The notes beneath the pieces are model-generated. The model worked only from the letters and a program-made list of their open reading frames with translations. It was not told the DNA's origin and searched no databases. This document shows positions 1 to 4,410 of a DNA stretch of 6,185 nt, piece by piece; position 1 is the stretch's first letter, and every line of letters begins with the position of its first letter. A program made the translations under genes and the position numbers. Source of the stretch: Clostridiales bacterium (lineage in GTDB: Bacteria > Bacillota > Clostridia > Oscillospirales > Butyricicoccaceae). Where the stretch lies: the NCBI GenBank assembly GCA_004555915.1, contig SFJM01000071.1:1-6185 (forward strand), in the 5' to 3' direction.

Positions 1-31
1 CACAAGCGACAGCTTGAACATCACATGGAAA

Positions 32-61
32 ATCTGACTGGCGGCACCCCTCCCGTCAGAT
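32..61. repeat. Short imperfect inverted repeat at the broken 5' end of the helicase
   Basis: ATCTGAC at 32-38 pairs perfectly with GTCAGAT at 55-61. The stem extends past one mismatch by GG/CC (40-41 with 52-53), leaving a 10-base loop. It lies just upstream of the point where the helicase frame is lost (stop at 84-86). It could be the edge of a small mobile repeat inserted into the helicase gene, or a chance hairpin. No target duplication can be seen because the left side leaves the window. Confidence 0.35.
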
Positions 62-194
62 ACCTACCCTGTGTAGTCCCTTGTAAACTGTACTTTCCTG
101 TGGGCAAAATCTCAGCACGCAGAGAAGAAAAGACAGCGTACCGTTTACGCTTACGCCGTTCCGCCGCGAAGCGCTGGCCGATTGCATCGCCATT

Positions 195-1163
195 TTGCAA
201 TACGCAGGTGGGCTGGTTGATATGCCGCACCATTTGCGGCACAGGCTGAGAGAAGCAGAAAGTTTCTTCCGCCTTTTTCTCTTGGATGTTCCAACGCGCA
301 TCCTCTACATCGATTACGATGCCGATGGCAAGCCTACATTCTGTGCAGCCAGCAGCCGCGTACCGCAGCTGCTCCGCAGTGCGCTGTGGAACACACGCGA
401 ACCCGCGATTTTGACCTCCGGCACCTTGGCAGCGGCTGGTGATTTCGGCCACACCGAACAGCTTTTGGGACTGACGACCTATCGTCCCTTACGCCACTTC
501 CGCGCGGATTCTCCGTTTGATTACAAGAAAAAATGTCTGTTATACTTTCCGCCGCGTACAATGGCGCGGGCAGACAGCCGCCGAATGGCAAAAGAAATCG
601 TCCGGCTGGTCGATGCCTGCCACGGTCATGCGCTGGTGCTGTTCACAGCTTACCGTCAGATGGCGGAAGTGCGCGCACTGACGGACGGCCAGTGGTCATA
701 CCCGACCTATCAGTCATGGCGCAACGGTGGCAAAATCATTCAACAGTTTAAGCAATCTGGCAACGGTGTACTGTTTGCCGCAGGCTCCTGTTGGGAGGGC
801 ATCGACTTTCCCGGTGATATGGTGTCCCTGCTGATCATCGCCAAGCTGCCGTTTCCGATACCAGACCCAGTCAGCGACTATGAGCGCCGACAGTACCCAA
901 ACTTGGGGGCGCACATCCGGAAAGAAATTATCCCCGAAATGCAGAAAAAACTGCGACAGGGCTTTGGCCGGGCCATCCGCACGGAGCAGGATTCCTGTGT
1001 GGTAGCAATTCTGGATGAGCGCGCAGGCATCGGCGGCAAATACCATGATGCCGCACTGGCCGCTCTGCCAGCCTGTCCGACCACCGAAAAAATCGAAGAT
1101 GTTCAGCAATTCATCCGGGAGCAGAAGCGCCCGGATTACTTTTGTAAAGAGGGATTACGATGA
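195..1163 (+). CDS. DinG/Rad3-type superfamily 2 helicase, C-terminal half only (5'-truncated, probable remnant)
   Basis: The 322-residue product matches the second RecA-like domain (HELICc2) of DinG/XPD-type helicases. Visible motifs are ILTSGTLA (motif III, residues 72-79), ALVLFTAYRQM (motif IV, 146-156), GSCWEGIDFPG (motif V, 197-207) and QGFGRAIR (motif VI, 255-262, with the arginines expected to contact ATP). Walker A, the DEAH box and the iron-sulfur cysteines belong in the missing N-terminal half, so this fragment should not work as an ATPase or helicase alone. The frame is open back to 87, and the residues just before TTG 195 (PFTLTPFRREALADC) still look coding. Stops in the same frame at 84-86 and 15-17 end it. 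TTG 195 is only the first start codon available and has no clear ribosome binding site. The stop overlaps the next gene by 4 bases (ATGA). Intact relatives in mobile elements are thought to act in DNA processing. The family call is firm; calling it a remnant is inference. Confidence 0.8.
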   Translation: MQYAGGLVDMPHHLRHRLREAESFFRLFLLDVPTRILYIDYDADGKPTFCAASSRVPQLLRSALWNTREPAILTSGTLAAAGDFGHTEQLLGLTTYRPLRHFRADSPFDYKKKCLLYFPPRTMARADSRRMAKEIVRLVDACHGHALVLFTAYRQMAEVRALTDGQWSYPTYQSWRNGGKIIQQFKQSGNGVLFAAGSCWEGIDFPGDMVSLLIIAKLPFPIPDPVSDYERRQYPNLGAHIRKEIIPEMQKKLRQGFGRAIRTEQDSCVVAILDERAGIGGKYHDAALAALPACPTTEKIEDVQQFIREQKRPDYFCKEGLR

Positions 1164-1606
1164 ACTATAGACAAGACCACCCCGCGTGGATCTACGTGCG
1201 GTGTGCCAACTGCAACCCACAAATGGCCTTTGATCGGCTGTATGATCTTATCGATGAAGCAGCCGGGCATGGCTTTCTCGTGCGCGGCACATCTTTTGAT
1301 CATTGCGGTGGCAACACGCTGAAGGACCGTAACGGCCTGCGCGCCATGCTGGATGCGGTAGAGAACAACCTGGTCGAAGCCGTGATTGTGCGCGACCTGG
1401 AGCAGATCAGCCGCAACAGCTATTTGCTGGTGGGGGTTATCGAGATTTTCCGCAGGCGGAATGCGTACCTTATCACTACCGAGTGTGAACTGAACACGGA
1501 ACTCATCAACTGCGGGTTGGAACGCTTCGCAGGAGATCGCTTCACGCGGGCATCCTTTGGCAAGCCCCGCTTTGATGTGCGCCTCCCGCTGATGGACCAA
1601 TTTTGA
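1160..1606 (+). CDS. Serine recombinase catalytic-domain-only protein lacking the nucleophilic serine (paralogue A)
   Basis: This 148-residue protein follows the resolvase/invertase N-terminal fold (Pfam Resolvase, PF00239). It has a first strand AWIYVRC, helices, LVEAVIVRDLEQISRN, and a late strand AYLITTE. Aligned by eye to gamma-delta resolvase, Y12-V-R14 keeps the Arg8 equivalent, but Ser10 is replaced by Ala16. D47 matches Asp36, the Ser39 position is Gly50, and R57 matches Arg45. In the LDRxxR motif (here LEQISR, 80-85) Arg68 is Gln82 while Arg71 is kept as R85. The long alpha-E helix and any DNA-binding, zinc-ribbon or coiled-coil domain are absent. It should therefore be unable to cut DNA and may be a dimerising partner or regulator. 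The start overlaps the helicase stop (ATGA), with AGAGGG at 1148-1153 placed 6 bases upstream, which indicates translational coupling. Family membership is fairly clear; function is unknown. Confidence 0.75.
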   Translation: MNYRQDHPAWIYVRCANCNPQMAFDRLYDLIDEAAGHGFLVRGTSFDHCGGNTLKDRNGLRAMLDAVENNLVEAVIVRDLEQISRNSYLLVGVIEIFRRRNAYLITTECELNTELINCGLERFAGDRFTRASFGKPRFDVRLPLMDQF

Positions 1607-1610
1607 GAGG
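1604..1610 (+). promoter_or_regulatory. Ribosome binding site deciding the ATG 1618 start
   Basis: TGAGAGG lies 7 bases before ATG 1618 and includes the stop codon of the preceding gene. A TTG at 1603 in the same frame has no comparable upstream site, so ATG 1618 is preferred. The arrangement suggests re-initiation by ribosomes finishing the upstream gene. Confidence 0.6.
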
Positions 1611-1617
1611 TGCGGCT

Positions 1618-2040
1618 ATGGAAGAATACAAAGTCTGGGCGTATGCCCGCAGCGCTGTGCCGAATTTGACCGCATTAGAAAACCAGCTGGAAGAAGTCAT
1701 GCGCGAAGCCGACAAGCGCGGCTACATCCTGGTAAATACAAGCATGGAACTGAAACGCGGCACCGCATTTTGGCGACCGGCACTGTTTGCTATGCTCAAA
1801 GCCGTGCGGCAGGGCCGCGTCAACGCCGTCATGGTGCAAAGCCTTGACCGGCTGAGTCACGATACCGCAACGCTGTACCGCATCCTGCGCTTTTTGCAAA
1901 ATCACGGTGCAGCGCTTATTACCACCAAGACAAGCCTAAAATATGAACTTTATCTGACCGGGCTGGAAAACAGGCTGCTGGCCCATACCAAACACACCCG
2001 AAAAAAGCTGCCGTGGGAGGGATCGATCCATGCTAATTGA
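1618..2040 (+). CDS. Serine recombinase catalytic-domain-only protein lacking the nucleophilic serine (paralogue B)
   Basis: A 140-residue relative of the preceding protein with the same outline: VWAYARSA (residues 6-13), a helix, RGYILVNTS, a helix, then NAVMVQSLDRLSHD (69-82) and ALITTKTS. The YARVS signature of active serine recombinases reads Y9-A-R11-S-A13 here. The Arg8 equivalent is kept, and the Ser10 position is Ala13, with a serine one residue too early. The Asp36 position is probably E44, R53 matches Arg45, R78 matches Arg68, and Arg71 is replaced by H81. The protein stops shortly after the catalytic core and has no DNA-binding region. It is probably catalytically dead and may pair with its neighbour or with the large recombinases downstream. 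It begins 11 bases after the previous stop, and its end overlaps the next small ORF. TTG 1603 is a poorer alternative start. Family call likely; role unknown. Confidence 0.72.
   Translation: MEEYKVWAYARSAVPNLTALENQLEEVMREADKRGYILVNTSMELKRGTAFWRPALFAMLKAVRQGRVNAVMVQSLDRLSHDTATLYRILRFLQNHGAALITTKTSLKYELYLTGLENRLLAHTKHTRKKLPWEGSIHAN
2015..2020 (+). promoter_or_regulatory. Ribosome binding site for the 55-residue ORF
   Basis: GGGAGG sits 9 bases before ATG 2030, inside the 3' end of the preceding gene. A Shine-Dalgarno match this good before a start codon that overlaps the upstream stop is the main support for the short downstream ORF being real. Confidence 0.55.
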
Positions 2041-2197
2041 TTCACTTCCCATAAAGCTGGAACAGGAATTGAAGTATGAACTTGCTTATACAGCGCTCTC
2101 ATCCGCCGCTACAACGGGAAAGCTGCCGCGGGGCATCTGCCAACGTGCCAATGTTGGTTATGCCCGAAAATGCAACGTTTTGTGCCGAGATGTTTAG
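2030..2197 (+). CDS. Small hypothetical protein, 55 residues
   Basis: The ORF starts MLIDSLPIKLEQELKYELAY and ends KCNVLCRDV. No family is recognised with confidence. The first 25 residues look like an amphipathic helix rich in E, L and K. A TGKLPRGICQRAN turn-helix and three cysteines (37, 48, 52) follow. The layout loosely recalls the small SHOCT-like proteins encoded beside recombinases in Firmicutes elements, but that is only a resemblance. It starts with ATG, has GGGAGG 9 bases upstream, and overlaps the end of paralogue B by 11 bases, so it appears to be the last gene of the coupled group. Its 3' half coincides with a strong inverted repeat (2131-2165), so this stretch may have a second role or an altered C-terminus. 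No signal peptide or membrane segment is visible. Confidence 0.5.
   Translation: MLIDSLPIKLEQELKYELAYTALSSAATTGKLPRGICQRANVGYARKCNVLCRDV
2131..2165. repeat. Nested imperfect inverted repeat upstream of the truncated recombinase
   Basis: GGGCAT (2131-2136) pairs with ATGCCC (2160-2165), and CCAAC (2140-2144) pairs with GTTGG (2153-2157), around an 8-base centre. The internal loop is 3 bases on one side and 2 on the other. It could be an RNA hairpin, an operator, or a recombinase attachment-type site. It also lies inside the short ORF, so chance or coding constraint is possible. Confidence 0.4.
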
Positions 2198-2242
2198 TGG
2201 TTCTTGTGGATAGCTATTTGGCCGCCTTTCGGGTATGTTGTA

Positions 2243-2263
2243 TGTGACAAAAAGAGTGTCACA
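2243..2263. promoter_or_regulatory. Perfect 7-bp inverted repeat, possible operator or leader hairpin
   Basis: TGTGACA (2243-2249) and TGTCACA (2257-2263) are exact inverted copies separated by 7 bases (AAAAGAG). The repeat ends 23 bases before ATG 2287 and 11 bases before the GGAGG ribosome binding site. It could be a dimeric regulator site or a leader hairpin controlling the recombinase. A weak promoter-like pair, TTGGCC (2218-2223) and TATGTG (2241-2246) with 17-base spacing, overlaps it but is not convincing. Confidence 0.45.
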
Positions 2264-2274
2264 GCGACAAACTC

Positions 2275-2279
2275 GGAGG
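2275..2279 (+). promoter_or_regulatory. Ribosome binding site for the recombinase starting at 2287
   Basis: A GGAGG core is placed 7 bases before ATG 2287, near-ideal spacing. It supports this start and suggests the truncated recombinase may still be translated. Confidence 0.7.
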
Positions 2280-2286
2280 AAAAACC

Positions 2287-3051
2287 ATGCCACAAGTCCA
2301 AGTTATTCAGCCAATACAGCAACAGCCAAAGCGCCTGCGCGTGGCGGCCTATGCCCGCGTCAGCAGTGATTCTGCTGACCAGCTCAACTCGCTATCCGTT
2401 CAGGTGGATTACTACACCCACTTGATACAGGAAAACCCGCAATGGGAGTTTGCAGGAATCTACACGGACGAGGGCATTACCGGTACCAGCATCAAGCACC
2501 GTGAGCAGTTCAACCGCCTGATGGATGACTGCCGTGCTGGATTGATCGACCGTGTCCTGGTCAAATCGGCATCCCGCTTTGCCCGCAACACAGCAGATGC
2601 GTTGACGGCGGTTCGCGAGCTGAAAAGCCTTGGCGTTACGGTAGCCTTTGAAAAAGAGGGCTTCGACACCGAAACGGCCAACGGCGAAATGCTGCTGAGT
2701 ATGATTTGCGCTGTGGCACAGGAAGAATCACTGTCTATATCGCAGAATATGAAATGGGGCATCCATAAGCGGATGCAGAATGGGACCTATGTAAATGCAT
2801 CTACGCCGTTTGGGTACCGCCAGGAAAATCACAAACTGGTTCCTTATGAGTCAGAAGCTGTCACTGTCCGCTTTATCTATGAGCAATATCTGGCAGGCAA
2901 AAGCATTGTCGCCATTACACGGCAGCTTAATGAACAGTTCCCTCAAAAGAGTGTTTCATGGAATGCCCCTGCGGTACAGAGTATCCTTACCAAAATTAGA
3001 ATAGCGGATTTGCTACAAACCCATATCCCCAGAACGCTCGAAAGCCCTTGA
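2287..3051 (+). CDS. Large serine recombinase, 3'-truncated (catalytic domain plus start of the recombinase domain)
   Basis: The 254-residue product starts like an active large serine recombinase. AAYARVSSD gives Arg24 and the nucleophile Ser26, followed by YTDEGITGTSIKHRE (D61, R72) and KSASRFARNTAD (R97, R100). The long helix segment EMLLSMICAVAQEES is complete. FGYRQENHKLVPYE (about 175-188) opens the Recombinase domain (PF07508), which runs to SWNAPAVQSILT (224-235). The expected continuation, seen in the recombinase at 4395, is LSNETYMGDKLLQKT. Here it reads KIRIADLLQTHI, which still loosely aligns, and then the frame ends. The normal length is about 500-550 residues, so the zinc ribbon and coiled coil are missing. 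The stop lies within a terminator stem. It may cleave DNA weakly, act as a dimerising inhibitor, or simply be a decaying gene. It is paralogous to the two recombinases downstream. Confidence 0.85.
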   Translation: MPQVQVIQPIQQQPKRLRVAAYARVSSDSADQLNSLSVQVDYYTHLIQENPQWEFAGIYTDEGITGTSIKHREQFNRLMDDCRAGLIDRVLVKSASRFARNTADALTAVRELKSLGVTVAFEKEGFDTETANGEMLLSMICAVAQEESLSISQNMKWGIHKRMQNGTYVNASTPFGYRQENHKLVPYESEAVTVRFIYEQYLAGKSIVAITRQLNEQFPQKSVSWNAPAVQSILTKIRIADLLQTHIPRTLESP

Positions 3052-3091
3052 AATCAGCGCATTTGCTGGTCTCAAGGGCTTTTTTCTTTTT
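3041..3091 (+). terminator. Strong rho-independent terminator after the truncated recombinase
   Basis: AAAGCCCTTGA (3041-3051) pairs perfectly with TCAAGGGCTTT (3072-3082), giving 11 bp. The loop contains a further CAGC/GCTG stem (3055-3058 with 3065-3068). Six T, one C and five T follow (3080-3091). The left arm contains the stop codon of the recombinase frame, so gene and terminator were probably brought together by the truncation. The T-tract orientation fits + strand transcription. It would separate transcription of the left genes from the recombinase pair. Confidence 0.85.
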
Positions 3092-3186
3092 CTGCGTTTG
3101 CCTCCTGGGCGAGGAACTGCCAGCGCAGTAGCTCTCTCGAATCGGAAACCTCCTAAACGATAGGGAGAACATCTTAACGATAGGAA
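3092..3186 (+). promoter_or_regulatory. Leader between terminator and recombinase pair, with hairpin and direct repeat
   Basis: No gene is seen here. CTCCTA (3150-3155) can pair with TAGGGAG (3161-3167), with one bulged G and a 5-base loop, which would cover the GGGAG that could serve as a ribosome binding site. A 13-base near-repeat around ACGATAGG occurs at 3154-3166 and 3174-3186. The second copy puts AGGA immediately against ATG 3187. No good promoter was found by eye. Regulatory function is inference. Confidence 0.3.
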
Positions 3187-4410
3187 ATGCCCACAGTAAC
3201 AAAGCTCAAAGGCGCTTTGCCGCAGGTTCCGGCGAAGAAAAAGGTGGCAGCCTACGCCCGTGTTTCCAGGGATACCGAGCAGCTGATGCACTCGCTTTCC
3301 GCGCAGGTCAGCTACTACAGCAACCTGATCCAGAAGACCCCGGAATGGGACTACGCTGGCGTTTACGTCGATGCCGGCATCACAGGGACAAGCACCAAGG
3401 TCAGACCTGAGTTTCAGCGGATGCTGGAGGACTGCGAGGCAGGCAAAATCGACATTGTGCTCACCAAGAGCATCAGCCGCTTTGCCCGCAACACCGTAGA
3501 CCTTCTGGAGACCGTCAGGCACTTAAGGGAAATCGGTGTGGAGGTTCGCTTCGAGCGTGAAAAGATCAATTCCTTCAGCGGTGACGGCGAAGTCATGCTT
3601 TCCATTCTCGCCAGCTTTGCCGAAGAAGAAAGCGTCAGTCTTGCGAAGAACATCAAATGGACGATTCAGAAGAAGTACGAAAACGGTAACGTCCACACCC
3701 ATCAGAAAATGTATGGGTACCGCTGGGAAGGTGACGAGATGGTCATCGTCCCGGAAGAAGCGGAAATCGTGCGCTGGATGTTCCAGTCCTACATCAATGG
3801 CATGTCTACAAGGGCGATCACCAAAGAACTGAACAGCAGAGGCGTCAAGCCTGTTCACGCGGAGACCTTTCCGGAGGCAACAGTGGTCAGGATGCTCCAA
3901 AACGAACAGTACACCGGCTGCCTGATTCTCCACCAGTCCTACAACTACAGACCGAAGAAGCAGAAGCTCAATTACGGCGAGCTGCCGATGTACCGGGTGG
4001 ATGAACATCATCCCGCCATCATCAGCGCAGAGACCTTTGCGGCTGCACAGGCGAAAAAAGCAGAACGCGGTGAAGCTGCCAGGCGAGACCCGCAGTTCCA
4101 GAGCCTTTTCTCCGGGATGGTCTGGTGCGGGAAATGCGGCAGCAAATGTTCCTGGCATCGGTCACCAACAAGCCGGAAAAACGGTGATTTCAAGTTTGTG
4201 ATCTGGACGTGCAGCAACCGGAACAATCAGCGCGGGTGCGATTGCAGGAACATCCATGATTCGGTGATGACTGAGGCGGCTGAAGACATCCTCGGCGCTG
4301 AAAACCTTGAGGAGAATCTTAAGCGCAAGGTGGCAGCAATCCGAATGTACGACGACAGGCTGGTTTTTGAAATGAGAACAGGGAGAAAAGAAGTATGGCA
4401 CAGAAAGTAA
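3187..4410 (+). CDS. Large serine recombinase, short form without coiled coil (407 residues)
   Basis: A site-specific DNA recombinase for integration or excision of a mobile element. The catalytic domain has AAYARVSRD (Arg25, nucleophile Ser27), VDAGITGTSTKVRPEF (D62, R73) and TKSISRFARNTVD (R98, R101). The helix EVMLSILASFAEEES follows. The Recombinase domain begins near MYGYRWEGDEMVIVPEEAEIV (175-195) and includes ATVVRMLQNEQYTGCLIL. A zinc ribbon follows with C314, C317, C342 and C351 or C353. The protein then ends at about 407 residues with a short IRMYDDRLVFEMRTG strand, and the long coiled coil of typical 500-550-residue members is missing. This seems a natural short subtype rather than a break, because the C-terminus is orderly and the next gene overlaps by 16 bases. 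ATG 3187 is the first start after in-frame stop codon TAA at 3175-3177, but its AGGA is only 2 bases away, so initiation may be weak or depend on GGGAG at 3163-3167. It likely works with the next recombinase. Confidence 0.93.
   Translation: MPTVTKLKGALPQVPAKKKVAAYARVSRDTEQLMHSLSAQVSYYSNLIQKTPEWDYAGVYVDAGITGTSTKVRPEFQRMLEDCEAGKIDIVLTKSISRFARNTVDLLETVRHLREIGVEVRFEREKINSFSGDGEVMLSILASFAEEESVSLAKNIKWTIQKKYENGNVHTHQKMYGYRWEGDEMVIVPEEAEIVRWMFQSYINGMSTRAITKELNSRGVKPVHAETFPEATVVRMLQNEQYTGCLILHQSYNYRPKKQKLNYGELPMYRVDEHHPAIISAETFAAAQAKKAERGEAARRDPQFQSLFSGMVWCGKCGSKCSWHRSPTSRKNGDFKFVIWTCSNRNNQRGCDCRNIHDSVMTEAAEDILGAENLEENLKRKVAAIRMYDDRLVFEMRTGRKEVWHRK
4381..4385 (+). promoter_or_regulatory. Ribosome binding site of the second recombinase, inside the first
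   Basis: GGGAG lies 9 bases before ATG 4395 and within the last codons of the preceding gene, which ends at 4410. This supports the overlapping start and translational coupling of the two recombinases. Confidence 0.65.

Noticed and set aside
21..452. Long minus-strand open frame opposite the helicase
   Set aside because: It runs against the helicase reading frame, which has clear helicase motifs, and it shows no recognisable domain or ribosome binding site.
1603..1618. TTG 1603 as the start of recombinase-like paralogue B
   Set aside because: It lacks a ribosome binding site, while ATG 1618 has GAGAGG 7 bases upstream.
2218..2246. TTGGCC plus TATGTG as a promoter for the truncated recombinase
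   Set aside because: Spacing is 17 bases, but both boxes match the consensus poorly.
2170..2247. Short + strand ORF (ATG 2170) in a different frame from the 55-residue ORF
   Set aside because: Only 25 codons, no ribosome binding site, and cysteine-rich nonsense-like composition.
2099..2293. Minus-strand ORF of 64 residues across the intergenic region
   Set aside because: Its start lies over the recombinase start codon on the other strand, there is no ribosome binding site, and the sequence is low in recognisable features.
3523..4158. 211-residue minus-strand open frame inside the short recombinase
   Set aside because: It is a GC-driven shadow of a well-supported serine recombinase gene and has no domain of its own.
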